A stretch of 64,000 nt of DNA from Paracoccaceae bacterium (GTDB lineage Bacteria; Pseudomonadota; Alphaproteobacteria; Rhodobacterales; Rhodobacteraceae): contig JASBTX010000042.1 of assembly GCA_030148225.1 (NCBI GenBank), forward strand, positions 310,001 to 374,000. The letters are read 5' to 3'. The position numbers and the translations under genes are program-made. How positions within the stretch are numbered: position 1 is the stretch's first letter; every line of letters begins with the position of its first letter. The notes beneath the pieces are model-generated. The model worked only from the letters and a program-made list of their open reading frames with translations. It searched no databases and was not told the origin of the DNA. Below, piece by piece: positions 16,105-25,676 of the stretch.

Positions 16105-17181
16105 CTAGTTCGGTATGTCGCCGACCAGACCCTCGACATAGAAACCAAGACCGGCCAGCGTACCGTCATCGGCAACTTCACCATCTGCCAGCCAGGGCGA
16201 ACCGTCCTGCTTGTTCAGCGGTCCGGTAAAGGCGTGATACTCACCCGATGCAAGGCTGTCGCGCAGCGCCAGTGCTTCGGCTTTGACATCGGCCGGAACC
16301 GCGTCCGAGATTTCGCCGATGCCGACCATGCCCGGCCCGATGCCATCCCATGTATCCATGCTTTCCCAGGTGCCATCCATCACGGCCGCGACGCGGTCGA
16401 TATAGTAGGGCGCCCAGTTATCGATGATCGAACTGACGCGCGGGAAGGGCGCATATTCGCTCATATCCGACGCCTGGCCAAAGGTGATCACATTGCCGGC
16501 CTTTTCTGCCGCTGCCTGTGGTGCGGTTGAATCTGTGTGCTGCAGGATGACATCGGCACCCTGTTCGATCAGCGCATTGGCCGCATCAGCCTCTTTTGCC
16601 GGATCAAACCAGGTAAAGGCCCAGATGATCGAGAACTCGACATCCGGATTTACTTTCTTGGCGTGAATATAGGCCGAGTTGATGCCCCGGATCACTTCGG
16701 GGATCGGGAAGGACGCGATATAGCCGATCTTGTTGGTCTTGGTCATCCGGCCCGCGATCAGCCCCTGAACGGCGCGGCCTTCGTAAAAGCGCGCCGAATA
16801 GGTCGATACGTTGTCGGCCCGCTTGTATCCCGTCGCATGCTCGAATTTCACATTCGGAAATTTCGAGGCCACATTGATCGTCGGGTCCATATAGCCGAAC
16901 GAGGTGGTAAAGATCAGGTCCGTACCGCTCAGCGCCATCTGCGTCATCACGCGTTCTGCATCCGCGCCTTCGGGCACGCTTTCGACGTACGAGGTCTCGA
17001 CCTTGTCACCAAACGCTTCTTCGACCGCCAGCCGGCCCTGTTCGTGCTCATAGGTCCAGCCACCGTCACCGACCGGCCCCACGTAAATAAACCCGACCTT
17101 CAGCGGATCGCTATCGGCAAGCGCGGGCCCGCCAACGCCAAGCGCGAGCGTCGCCGCCATAAGTGATTTGATAAGTTTCAT
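16105..17181 (-). CDS. BMP family ABC transporter substrate-binding protein
   Basis: A 358-residue periplasmic binding protein of the BmpA/PnrA (Med) family. It has a clear signal peptide (MKLIKSLMAATLALGVGG, ending ALA before DSDPLKVGF). Features are YVGPVGDGGWTYEHEQG near the N-terminus and FTTSFGYMDP in the middle, both typical of the family. Members bind nucleosides or purines. As the last gene of an operon that begins with xanthine dehydrogenase, purine or purine nucleoside uptake is the likely role. I start at the ATG at 17181, which has GGGAG about 8 bases upstream and opens directly into the signal peptide. Confidence 0.92.
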   Translation of the reverse strand: MKLIKSLMAATLALGVGGPALADSDPLKVGFIYVGPVGDGGWTYEHEQGRLAVEEAFGDKVETSYVESVPEGADAERVMTQMALSGTDLIFTTSFGYMDPTINVASKFPNVKFEHATGYKRADNVSTYSARFYEGRAVQGLIAGRMTKTNKIGYIASFPIPEVIRGINSAYIHAKKVNPDVEFSIIWAFTWFDPAKEADAANALIEQGADVILQHTDSTAPQAAAEKAGNVITFGQASDMSEYAPFPRVSSIIDNWAPYYIDRVAAVMDGTWESMDTWDGIGPGMVGIGEISDAVPADVKAEALALRDSLASGEYHAFTGPLNKQDGSPWLADGEVADDGTLAGLGFYVEGLVGDIPN

Positions 17182-17236
17182 ACAGGTTCTCCCCTTTGGT
17201 ATATCGGCCATGAGTGGCCAGTATCGATCTACCCCG

Positions 17237-18172
17237 TCAACTCGAGGCGTGAAATGTCTGTCCCAGTGATGCCGGTGCGCCCATGGCGCGTCTTCCCCCC
17301 CGGGCCGACATGATGACCAGCACCAGAATCGTTATCAGATATGGGCTCATTGACAAATACTCTACCGGCACGGCAAAGCCCGCTGCCTGCAGATTAAGCT
17401 GAAGTACCGTGACGCCGCCAAAGAGATAGGCCCCCAGCAATACGCGCCATGGTTTCCAGCTGGCAAACACCACGATGGCCAGCGCGATCCAGCCGGCACC
17501 GGCGGTCATGCCCTCGGTCCATTGGGGCACGCGGACAAGGCTGATATAGGCCCCGCCCAGCCCGGCACAGGCGCCGCCAAAGGCGATGGCCAGTATGCGG
17601 ATGCGCACCACTTTGTAGCCCAGCGCATGGGCCGCGCCGTGGTTTTCGCCAACCGCCCGAAGCACCAGCCCCGTCCGGGTATATTTAAGTACCCACCATG
17701 TTGCGGCGACCAGAGCCAGTGAAAAATAGACGATCACGTCGTGCTGGAACAGGATCGTTCCCGCAATCGGAATTTCCGACAAGAGCGGGATGTGCAGCTT
17801 CTCGGTCGCAGGGGGTTTGATCCCGACATAGCTTTGCCCCAGAAGCGATGAGAGCCCCAGCCCGAACAGCGTCAGCGCCAGGCCGGTCGCCACGTGATTG
17901 GACAGGAAATACTGCGTCAGCACAGCAAAAATCAGCGACAGTACCGCTCCGCCCACGATGGCGGACAGAAACCCGACCATGGGGCTTCCGGTCTCGACCG
18001 CGATGGCGAAACCGCAGATGGCACCGGTGATCATCATGCCTTCTACACCCAGGTTCAGTACCCCGGCGCGTTCGACCACCAGTTCCCCGATCCCGGCGAT
18101 CAGAATGGGCGTGGCCGCAACCATCAGGGATGCGATCAGGATCAGCGGGTTGATCGTTCCAAAATCCATCAC
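17237..18172 (-). CDS. ABC transporter permease, nucleoside/purine type (second permease)
   Basis: A 311-residue hydrophobic BPD_transp_2-type permease with eight or more membrane segments. The segment ERAGVLNLGVEGMMI is the signature of nucleoside-type importers such as YufQ/NupQ. It pairs with the permease encoded just upstream, whose stop it overlaps by 4 nt. The binding-protein gene follows after 55 bp. Together with the ATPase these form an importer for purine-type substrates at the inner membrane. Confidence 0.92.
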   Translation of the reverse strand: MMDFGTINPLILIASLMVAATPILIAGIGELVVERAGVLNLGVEGMMITGAICGFAIAVETGSPMVGFLSAIVGGAVLSLIFAVLTQYFLSNHVATGLALTLFGLGLSSLLGQSYVGIKPPATEKLHIPLLSEIPIAGTILFQHDVIVYFSLALVAATWWVLKYTRTGLVLRAVGENHGAAHALGYKVVRIRILAIAFGGACAGLGGAYISLVRVPQWTEGMTAGAGWIALAIVVFASWKPWRVLLGAYLFGGVTVLQLNLQAAGFAVPVEYLSMSPYLITILVLVIMSARGGRRAMGAPASLGQTFHASS

Positions 18173-19254
18173 GCAACCTCCTGCGACGAGAACCGGAAGC
18201 GGTAGTTGGACAACACATCCACCCCCAGCAGAAAAAACAGCAACATGCCCTGAAATGCCTGTATCGCCGATGCGGGCAGCCCCATCATGAACTGCGCCAG
18301 CTCACCCCCGATATAGGTCAGCGCCATCAAAAGCCCCGCCAGCAGGATACCGACCGGATGCAACCGGCCCAGAAAGGCCACGATGATCGCGGTAAAGCCG
18401 TAGCCGACGTTGAAATCGATGCTGATCTGCCCCGCCGGGCCGGCCACCTCGAAGAGCCCCGCCAGACCGGCCAGCGCACCCGATGCCCCCAAACAGAAGA
18501 GAATCAGCAGATTGGGCCGGACACCGGCGAATTTCGCCGCCCGCGGCGATTGGCCGGTCAGCCTGATCTGAAACCCCAGCATGTGACGGTTCAGCAGAAT
18601 ATAGGCCATGATCACCGCGATAAAGGCCGCAATCACCCCCCAATGCATGCCCGTTCCGGCGATGACTTCCTGGTTCGCGGCCGCGCTATATTGCTGCAGG
18701 TTGCGCGATCCCGGAAACCCGCCGCCGTCAGGGTTGCGCAACAGACCCAGCGACATCGACGCGAGTATCTGCTCGGCCACATAGACCAAGAGCAGCGATA
18801 CCAGGATCTCGTTGGTATTGAACCTTGTGCGCAAAATGCCCGGGATCATGGCCCAAGCCCAACCGCCCAGTGCCCCGGCGATCACCATCAGGGGGAAAAT
18901 GAAAACCGATTCCGCCGGATAAAAGGCCAGCCCCACCGCAGCGCCGCAGATCGCGCCCATGATATACTGGCCCTCGGCCCCGATATTCCAGATCCCGGCC
19001 CGAAATCCCAGCGACAGGCCGATGGCGATCAGGATCAGCGGCCCGGCCTTGACCAGAAGCTGCGGTCGCGAATAGGCGGCAAACTGCTCGTTAAACAGCG
19101 GGTCCAGAAAAATCGTGCGCAGCGCCTCGACCGGGTCCTTGCCCAGCATCATGAACATCAGCCCGCCGAAAAACAGCGTCAGAATGACGGCCAGCACCGG
19201 CGAAGCAGCGTTCCAGAAACGCGATGGCTGCGGCCGTTTCTCGAGCATGATCAT
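18169..19254 (-). CDS. ABC transporter permease, nucleoside/purine type (first permease)
   Basis: A 361-residue BPD_transp_2-type membrane protein (YufP/NupP-like). The N-terminal TM is preceded by a short cytoplasmic leader. SLGFRAGIWNIGAEGQYIMG is the nucleoside-importer equivalent of the permease signature. The start at 19254 follows a GGAGGG ribosome site, and a second in-frame ATG lies two codons later. A 51-bp gap separates it from the ATPase gene, and that gap contains a copy of the box-hairpin repeat. Confidence 0.92.
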   Translation of the reverse strand: MIMLEKRPQPSRFWNAASPVLAVILTLFFGGLMFMMLGKDPVEALRTIFLDPLFNEQFAAYSRPQLLVKAGPLILIAIGLSLGFRAGIWNIGAEGQYIMGAICGAAVGLAFYPAESVFIFPLMVIAGALGGWAWAMIPGILRTRFNTNEILVSLLLVYVAEQILASMSLGLLRNPDGGGFPGSRNLQQYSAAANQEVIAGTGMHWGVIAAFIAVIMAYILLNRHMLGFQIRLTGQSPRAAKFAGVRPNLLILFCLGASGALAGLAGLFEVAGPAGQISIDFNVGYGFTAIIVAFLGRLHPVGILLAGLLMALTYIGGELAQFMMGLPASAIQAFQGMLLFFLLGVDVLSNYRFRFSSQEVA

Positions 19255-19270
19255 GATCGACCCTCCAGAT

Positions 19271-19306
19271 TTCTTCTTTGCAAAAATACTCTTGCGCCAA
19301 AGGCGC
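19271..19306 (+). repeat. intergenic repeat, diverged box plus hairpin (copy 2), inside the purine operon
   Basis: TTCTTCTTTGCAAAAATACT (19271-19290) is a diverged copy of the repeat box, and the hairpin GCGCC-AAA-GGCGC (19294-19306) follows in the same relative position. It sits between the ATPase stop and the first permease start and may affect expression of the downstream half of the operon. Confidence 0.5.
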
Positions 19307-20829
19307 TACCGGGCTGCAACATGCGCGACCTCCATCCCGTGGGCGCCGCCCATCATCAGTCCGATCTCCTCGACACTCAGTGCCGCCGCCGGGCGTGTTT
19401 CGGTCAGACGGCCCTCGTTCAGCGCCGCGAAATTGGTCGATATCTCCATCAGCTCGTCCAGATCCTGACTGATCACGATCACCGCGGCACCCTTGCCGGC
19501 AAGATCAAGAATAGCCTGACGGATCGCGGCTGCGGCGGCGGCATCGACACCCCATGTCGGCTGGTTCACCACAAACACGTCCGGTGCCTGCAGCATCTCG
19601 CGGCCCACGACGAATTTCTGCAGGTTCCCGCCCGACAATGACCGTGCCGCGTTGGCCGGACCGGGGGTGCGCACATCGAATTCGGCGATGATCTTTTCGG
19701 CAAATCCGCGGGTCTCCCCCCATCTCAGAAATCCCCGCCGGGCAAGGTTCTGACGCGTCGCGCCGGTCAGAAGCGCATTTTCGATCAGGCTCATATCCGG
19801 CGCGGCGGCGTGGCCCAGACGCTCTTCGGGTGCGGCCAGAACGCCGAGTGCGCGCCGCTCGTTCGGCCCCAACGCGCCAATCGGCTCTCCGTTCAATAAA
19901 ATATCGTCTGGCGCGCTGCGGGTTTCGCCTGACAGCGCCAGCAGCAATTCGTCCTGGCCGTTGCCCGCAACACCACCGATGCCCAACACCTCGCCCCGAC
20001 GCACCGACATGTCGATATTCTTCAGACTGGTGCCAAAGGGGTTGTCGGATGTGATTGACAGATCATGAACCGAAATCAGAACCTCACCCAGTTCACCCGG
20101 CACGCGCTCGGGCTGATGCAGGCTGGAGCCGACCATCATTTCCGCCAGTTCCCGCGCCGACGTGCTCTTGGGGTCGGCATCCGCGACCACCTTGCCCAGC
20201 CTGAGGATAGTGGCACGGTCGCATAGTGTCCTGATCTCTTCGAGCTTGTGACTGATATAGAGGATCGCCGTGCCCTCTGCCCTGAGCTGGTTCAAGGTCT
20301 CGAACAAGATCTCGACCTCTTGCGGTGTCAGAACGCTCGTTGGCTCGTCCATGATCAGAAGCTTGGGGTCCTGCAACAGGCAGCGGATGATTTCCACGCG
20401 CTGGCGTTCGCCCGCCGACAGATCACCGACAAGGCGATGCGGATCAAGCGGCAGGCCATAGGTGTGGCTGACTTCGGTAATTCTGAGGGCAAGCTCGCGC
20501 TGCTTGGGCGGGTTCTCCATGCCAAGCGCGATATTTTCGGCCACGTTCAGCGCGTCGAACAGGCTGAAATGCTGAAACACCATCGCTACACCCGACGCCC
20601 GGGCCGCGCGCGGTTCAGCCGGCTCAAAGGGCCGGCCCTCCAGCGTCATGTGGCCGCTGTCAGGTCTGACCAGACCGTAGATCATCTTGACCAGCGTCGA
20701 TTTACCGGCCCCGTTTTCACCCAAGAGCGCGTGCACTTCACCTTCCTGGATGTCAAAGCTGACATGATCATTGGCGACCACACCGGGATAGGCCTTGGTG
20801 ACGCCTTCGACCTTCAAAAGTTCTTTCAC
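19306..20829 (-). CDS. ABC transporter ATP-binding protein, tandem-domain nucleoside/sugar type
   Basis: A 507-residue protein with two ABC domains, as in RbsA/NupO. The first has Walker A LLGENGAGKSTLVKM, signature DLSAGERQRVEI and Walker B LLIMDEPTSVL. The second has a degenerate Walker A (GGVAGNGQDELLLALSG) and signature SLSGGNLQKFVV, the usual asymmetry of this class. I start at GTG 20829, which overlaps the xdhC stop as GTGA. A longer frame back to 20862 would run through the end of xdhC. It energises the purine importer encoded downstream. Confidence 0.92.
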   Translation of the reverse strand: MKELLKVEGVTKAYPGVVANDHVSFDIQEGEVHALLGENGAGKSTLVKMIYGLVRPDSGHMTLEGRPFEPAEPRAARASGVAMVFQHFSLFDALNVAENIALGMENPPKQRELALRITEVSHTYGLPLDPHRLVGDLSAGERQRVEIIRCLLQDPKLLIMDEPTSVLTPQEVEILFETLNQLRAEGTAILYISHKLEEIRTLCDRATILRLGKVVADADPKSTSARELAEMMVGSSLHQPERVPGELGEVLISVHDLSITSDNPFGTSLKNIDMSVRRGEVLGIGGVAGNGQDELLLALSGETRSAPDDILLNGEPIGALGPNERRALGVLAAPEERLGHAAAPDMSLIENALLTGATRQNLARRGFLRWGETRGFAEKIIAEFDVRTPGPANAARSLSGGNLQKFVVGREMLQAPDVFVVNQPTWGVDAAAAAAIRQAILDLAGKGAAVIVISQDLDELMEISTNFAALNEGRLTETRPAAALSVEEIGLMMGGAHGMEVAHVAAR

Positions 20830-21782
20830 GGCATAGCCCCCGCTTTTCTTGATTTCTCCCACAGGATCAATGCATTGGTAATCCCCAGCGCAATCGCTTC
20901 GGGCCGTTTGCCCAGCGCCGGGTCACCGATCGGGCATTCGATCCGGCTGATGCTGCTTTTTTCATGCCCCAGCGCAAGCAGACGCTTCTGGAACCGGGCC
21001 CATTTGGTCTGGCTGCCGATCAGACCGCCATAGGCAAACGGTTGACGCAAAAGCGTATCGCAAAGCTCCAGATCAAATGAATGCTCCGGCGTCATGATGA
21101 AATGAGCGGCATCCGCCTCGGCGGATTTCATGACCTCGCCGGGATGGGTGTCGATGCTGATTCCGACATTGTCAGGCAGATCAGCAACCTGATCAGGCCG
21201 CACATCCACCAGCACGGCCCGGAATTCGGGAAAGATGCTCAGCGAGCGTGCCAGCGCCTTGCCGACATGGCCCGCGCCATAGATATATACCCAGCGTTTT
21301 TCGTGCCAGACCGGCTCGATCAGCCAGCCCTTTTCGAATATTGTCGGAAAGGACAGCTCGTCCTGTTCCAGTTTACGCACGCGCCGCCGCAGCGCGGGCG
21401 GCATCGGCGCGGTGCCCTCTATCTGACGGCTGTGAATGCCGAAATAGGTGAATTTCCGCTCTCTGACCTGACTGCGATAGCGCTCGGAATCCCAAATCTC
21501 GGTGATCAGAGTCACGGCACCGCCACAGCATTGACCCATGGCCGGGCCAAGCGCATGGCGGCGAACCTCGATCGCGGGTCCCTTTTCGAGCATTTCCAGC
21601 GCCCGGTTGACCGCATCGAATTCCAGCCTGCCGCCGCCAATCGTACCTGTCTGACCAAGGCTGTCGACCAGCATCGAAGTGCCGGTTTCGCGCGGGGTGG
21701 AACCCTTGTGCCCGGCGATCAGAATGCGCGCCACCCGGTCAGCCAGTTCGAGACGGTCGGTCAGAAGTTCCAGATCGATCAT
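20826..21782 (-). CDS. xdhC: xanthine dehydrogenase accessory protein XdhC
   Basis: A 318-residue XdhC/CoxI-family protein. Near the N-terminus are GHKGSTPRETGTSMLV and TIGGGRLEFDAV, and the cysteine pair in MGQCCGGAV matches the XdhC signature. A Rossmann-like domain follows (YIYGAGHVGKALARSL). XdhC binds molybdenum cofactor, promotes its sulfuration and inserts it into XdhB. It overlaps xdhB by 4 nt and the ABC ATPase by 4 nt, tying enzyme maturation to the importer. Confidence 0.95.
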   Translation of the reverse strand: MIDLELLTDRLELADRVARILIAGHKGSTPRETGTSMLVDSLGQTGTIGGGRLEFDAVNRALEMLEKGPAIEVRRHALGPAMGQCCGGAVTLITEIWDSERYRSQVRERKFTYFGIHSRQIEGTAPMPPALRRRVRKLEQDELSFPTIFEKGWLIEPVWHEKRWVYIYGAGHVGKALARSLSIFPEFRAVLVDVRPDQVADLPDNVGISIDTHPGEVMKSAEADAAHFIMTPEHSFDLELCDTLLRQPFAYGGLIGSQTKWARFQKRLLALGHEKSSISRIECPIGDPALGKRPEAIALGITNALILWEKSRKAGAMP

Positions 21783-24079
21783 GATGCGGCCCTCTGGCGT
21801 TCGATGGCCGTCAAAAGCTGCTCGGGCGTGGCCGGTGCGTCAAGATCGGGGTAAAGCCCGCCGCTACCGCATGCCGCCACAGCATCAGAAAGCGCCATCA
21901 GGACGGATATACCATGCATGAAGGGCGGCTCGCCCACGGCCTTGGAACGATAGATCGTATCCTCGCGGTTTTCCATCTCGTAGAGTGTTACGCGGAAATC
22001 GTCAGGCCGGTCGGAACAGGCCGGTATCTTGTATGTCGATGGCGCATGGGTGCGCAGCCGTCCCGCGTCATCCCAGACCAGTTCTTCCATCGTCAGCCAG
22101 CCCGCCCCCTGGACATAGGCCCCCTCGACCTGGCCGATATCCAGTGCCGGGTTCAGGGAGGCACCGGCATCGTGCAGGATATCGGTGCGCAGGATACGGT
22201 TTTCTCCGGTCAGCGTATCGATCACCACCTCGGATACCGAGGCGCCATAGGCGAAATAGAAAAACGGCCGCCCCCGGCCCCTGATCCGATCCCAGGTGAT
22301 TTTGGGCGTCTTGTAGTAACCGGTTGCCGACAGGCTGATCCGGGCCATGTAGGCCTCGTTGATCACAGTTGCGAAAGGATAGGATTCAGCGCCCACATGC
22401 ACCTGTCCGTCGCGAAATATCACATCCGCAGCCTCTGCCTGATGGCGTTCAGCCAGAAAGCTGGCCAGCCGGTCACGGATCGTATCGCAGGCGATACGTA
22501 CCGCCATGCCGTTCAGATCCGAGCCCGAAGAGGCCGCCGTGGCCGAGGTATTGGGCACCTTGGCCGTGTCGGTCGCCGTGATCTTGATCATCGACAGATC
22601 GACTCCGAACCGCGCGGCGGCAACCTGAGCCACCTTTTGAAACAGGCCCTGTCCCATTTCGGTTCCGCCGTGGTTCAGGTGTATCGATCCGTCCTGATAG
22701 ACATGCACCAGCGCCCCGGCCTGATTGAGATGCGTGAGTGTAAAGGATATCCCGAATTTGACCGGGGTCAGCGCAATCCCCTTTTTCAGGATCGGATTTG
22801 CGGCGTTCCAGTCGCGCACGGCCTGACGGCGGGCTGCATAGTCGGACGAGGCAGCCAGCCGGTCACAGATGTCATCCAGCACGAAATCCTCGACCGGCAT
22901 GCCGTAATGCGTTGTCGCCGGAACGGAGCCGGCAGAGGCAGAGGGATAGAAATTGCGGCGGCGCACATCCAGCGGATCGCGGCCCAGCGCGAAGGCCACG
23001 TCATCAAGCACCCGCTCGATCCCCAGCATCCCCTGAGGGCCACCAAAGCCACGATAGGCGGTTGCGGATTGCGTGTTCGTTTTCAGACGATGCGAGGTTA
23101 TGCGCATGTTTTCAATGTGATACGCATTGTCTGAATGCAGCATCGCCCGGTCGGCAACCGGCAAAGACAGATCCATCGCCCAGCCGCATCGCGCAAATTG
23201 TTCGAAAAACACGCCCCTGATCCGGCCATCCTCATCATAGCCGACGGTATAGTCGATCCGGAAATCGTGCCGTTTGCCTGTGATGACCATATCGTCATCA
23301 CGGTCATAGCGCATCTTGCAGGGCCGTCCTGTCGCCCGCGCGGCAACAGCGCAGGCCACGGCCAGCGCATTGCCCTGACTTTCCTTGCCGCCGAAACCGC
23401 CGCCCATCCGGCGGGTTTCCACCCGCACGGCATGCATGGGTACGCCCAGTGCCTCGGCGACCTTGTGCTGAATTTCGGTGGGGTGCTGGGTCGATGTGTT
23501 GACCAGCATATCCCCACCTTCCTGTGGCCATGCCAGTGCGGCCTGACCCTCCAGATAGAAATGCTCTTGTCCGCCCATCGTCAGCGACCGTGACAATTGG
23601 TGATCGGCGTCGCGTATTGCCTGATCCGCATCCCCTGTTGCCCACTCAACCGGCCCGTTTTCAAAGCGGCTGTCGGCGGCAAGCGCCTCGTCGATTGTCA
23701 GGATGGCGGGTTCTTCGGCGTAGTCGATAACCGCCATCCGGGCCGCGCGGCGGGCCTGTTGGTGGCTGGCCGCAACGACGAGAAAGATCGGTTGTCCGAC
23801 ATAATGCACTGATCCGGTGGACAACAAAGGTTCATCATGTGCCGACGGGGAAACATCATTGGCCGCAGGCAGATCGTCGGCCACCAAGACGCACTTTACC
23901 CCCGGTGCCTGCCGAACAGGATCAAGATCCAGATGCGTGATCCGGCCATGCGTGATTTCCGACAGGCCAAAGGCCAGATGCAGCGTGCCTGCGGGCGAGG
24001 GGATGTCGTCCACATAACGCGCCTGTCCGGTCACGTGCAGCCGGGCCGCATCATGCGGCAGAGGGCGCGAAACGCTCAT
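21779..24079 (-). CDS. xdhB: xanthine dehydrogenase molybdopterin-binding subunit XdhB
   Basis: A 766-residue molybdenum hydroxylase large subunit of normal length. It starts [20 protein letters not shown], the N-terminal domain of the family. [11 protein letters not shown], the RGFGGPQG Moco-binding region and the C-terminal [12 protein letters not shown], whose Glu is the catalytic base, are all present. With XdhA it oxidises hypoxanthine to xanthine and urate using NAD+. It overlaps xdhA and xdhC by 4 nt each. Confidence 0.96.
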   Translation of the reverse strand: MSVSRPLPHDAARLHVTGQARYVDDIPSPAGTLHLAFGLSEITHGRITHLDLDPVRQAPGVKCVLVADDLPAANDVSPSAHDEPLLSTGSVHYVGQPIFLVVAASHQQARRAARMAVIDYAEEPAILTIDEALAADSRFENGPVEWATGDADQAIRDADHQLSRSLTMGGQEHFYLEGQAALAWPQEGGDMLVNTSTQHPTEIQHKVAEALGVPMHAVRVETRRMGGGFGGKESQGNALAVACAVAARATGRPCKMRYDRDDDMVITGKRHDFRIDYTVGYDEDGRIRGVFFEQFARCGWAMDLSLPVADRAMLHSDNAYHIENMRITSHRLKTNTQSATAYRGFGGPQGMLGIERVLDDVAFALGRDPLDVRRRNFYPSASAGSVPATTHYGMPVEDFVLDDICDRLAASSDYAARRQAVRDWNAANPILKKGIALTPVKFGISFTLTHLNQAGALVHVYQDGSIHLNHGGTEMGQGLFQKVAQVAAARFGVDLSMIKITATDTAKVPNTSATAASSGSDLNGMAVRIACDTIRDRLASFLAERHQAEAADVIFRDGQVHVGAESYPFATVINEAYMARISLSATGYYKTPKITWDRIRGRGRPFFYFAYGASVSEVVIDTLTGENRILRTDILHDAGASLNPALDIGQVEGAYVQGAGWLTMEELVWDDAGRLRTHAPSTYKIPACSDRPDDFRVTLYEMENREDTIYRSKAVGEPPFMHGISVLMALSDAVAACGSGGLYPDLDAPATPEQLLTAIERQRAAS

Positions 24080-25452
24080 GCGCTGACCCCCAGAACCGAG
24101 ATCGGCGCGCCGGCCATATCCTCTTCGAAATAGCGGATCAGCATGTTTTCGGCGCTGCGCAGCCGATATTCAGCGCTGGCACGCATGTCGGTAAGTGGCG
24201 TGAAATCGCGGGCGAACCCGGCCAGCGCCGCGTCAATTGTTTTGCGGTTCCACTCACGGCCCTGCAAGGCGGCCTCGACATGCGTTGCGCGCGCTGGAAT
24301 ACCCGCCATACCACCAAAGGCGATGCGGGCATCCGCAACCGTGCCACCGCTGATTGTGATGTTGAAACAACCACATACCGCCGAGATGTCCTGATCGAAG
24401 CGCTTGGACAGCTTGTAGCATTTCAGCCTGTCTGGCTGGCGTGGGAAACTGACAGCCTCAACAAATTCGCCGGGCTGGATATCCTGCTTGCCGTATTCAA
24501 TGAAAAAGCTTTCCAGACTGATCGAGCGGCGTGTGTCGCCGCGCCTGAGATGCAGCGTTGCGCCCAGCGCGATCAGCGCAGGCGGGCTGTCCCCGATGGG
24601 TGATCCGTTGGCGATATTGCCGCCGATGGTCGCGGCGTTGCGAATCTGGGTCGATGCGTATCGGCGGATCAGTTCACCAAAGCTGGGATGCAGCGCCGCA
24701 ATCTCGGGCCATGCGTCGGTCAGCGTCGCCGTGGCGCCGATCCTGACCTCATCGTCATCGACGGAGATCGTGGCAAGGTCACGAACGCCACCCAGAAAGG
24801 CCACAGGGCCCAGATCGCGCATGCCTTTGGTCACCCAGAGCCCGATATCGGTGGCTCCGGCAACCAGCGTGGCATCCGGATGATCGACATACCACGCTGC
24901 CAGCGCATCGGCACTGTCGGGGCTTGCCATCATGTCGCTGTTCAGCGGGGCCGCACCGGGCGGATCATCCTGCATCCATTCCGGCACGGGCTGATCGGCT
25001 GCGGCCTCTGCCGCGCGGATGATCGGGGCGTATCCGGTACAGCGACAAAGGTTCCCGGCAAGCTGATCATCGAAATCGGTCCGGCCATTGGCATGGGCGG
25101 TCGCCATCGACACCACAAAGCCGGGTGTACAGAACCCGCATTGTGATCCGTGATGCGCGATCATTTCCTGCTGAACCGGATGCAGATCACCATCAGGGCT
25201 TGCGATGCCTTCGACCGTACGCACGGATTTCCCGGCGATCTGTGGCATAAAGAGGATACAGCCGTTCAGCGCGCGCGATCCCCGCTCATCGCTCACCATA
25301 ACGGTGCAGGCCCCGCAATCACCCTCGTTGCAGCCTTCCTTGGTGCCGGTCAGACCGCGCGTTTCTCTCAGCCAGTCCAGAAACGTCACGGTGGGTCTGT
25401 CAATCGAAGCGGTCGTGAGGGTCCCGTTCAGACGAAACGCGATCTCGGCCAT
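24076..25452 (-). CDS. xdhA: xanthine dehydrogenase small subunit XdhA (2Fe-2S and FAD)
   Basis: A 458-residue iron-sulfur flavoprotein subunit. The ferredoxin-type cluster ligands are C41, C46, C49 and C65. The second cluster uses C105, C108, C136 and C138 (QCGFCTPG and NLCRCTGY). An FAD-binding domain follows with [20 protein letters not shown]. It carries electrons from the Moco site of XdhB to NAD+. It is the first gene of the seven-gene operon running to 16105. A purine-GGTGG-type ribosome site precedes the ATG. Confidence 0.96.
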   Translation of the reverse strand: MAEIAFRLNGTLTTASIDRPTVTFLDWLRETRGLTGTKEGCNEGDCGACTVMVSDERGSRALNGCILFMPQIAGKSVRTVEGIASPDGDLHPVQQEMIAHHGSQCGFCTPGFVVSMATAHANGRTDFDDQLAGNLCRCTGYAPIIRAAEAAADQPVPEWMQDDPPGAAPLNSDMMASPDSADALAAWYVDHPDATLVAGATDIGLWVTKGMRDLGPVAFLGGVRDLATISVDDDEVRIGATATLTDAWPEIAALHPSFGELIRRYASTQIRNAATIGGNIANGSPIGDSPPALIALGATLHLRRGDTRRSISLESFFIEYGKQDIQPGEFVEAVSFPRQPDRLKCYKLSKRFDQDISAVCGCFNITISGGTVADARIAFGGMAGIPARATHVEAALQGREWNRKTIDAALAGFARDFTPLTDMRASAEYRLRSAENMLIRYFEEDMAGAPISVLGVSA

Positions 25453-25676
25453 GTAAACGATCCGCCACCTTCTTTGCGCCCTGACAATCCGCGGTCCGAT
25501 GTGGCGTAAAACCGGCGGGGTCAGCGTTGTTGACTAAAGCTCAGCATTGGCGGTTTCAGGGATTCTTTCAAGCAACTTGTGCAAACCACAGTCACCTACT
25601 TGGTATTTTTGAAAATGCGGAATTTGCCCGAACTATGGCCTTCAATCTCTGACGCCTGCGGGCTAACCTGATCACA
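25453..25676. promoter_or_regulatory. xdhA / dnaE divergent promoter region
   Basis: A 224-bp gap between two divergent genes. It contains TTGACT (25530-25535) without a good -10 partner, and an AT-rich patch near 25600. I could not identify an operator for a purine regulator. Confidence 0.35.

Noticed and set aside
18358-19641. Plus-strand 427-codon open frame across the ABC permease region
   Set aside because: It spans two genes on the opposite strand and has a very basic, Gln/Arg-rich translation without a domain.
21914-23134. Plus-strand 406-codon open frame over xdhB
   Set aside because: Antisense to a strongly conserved molybdenum enzyme and shows no motif of its own.
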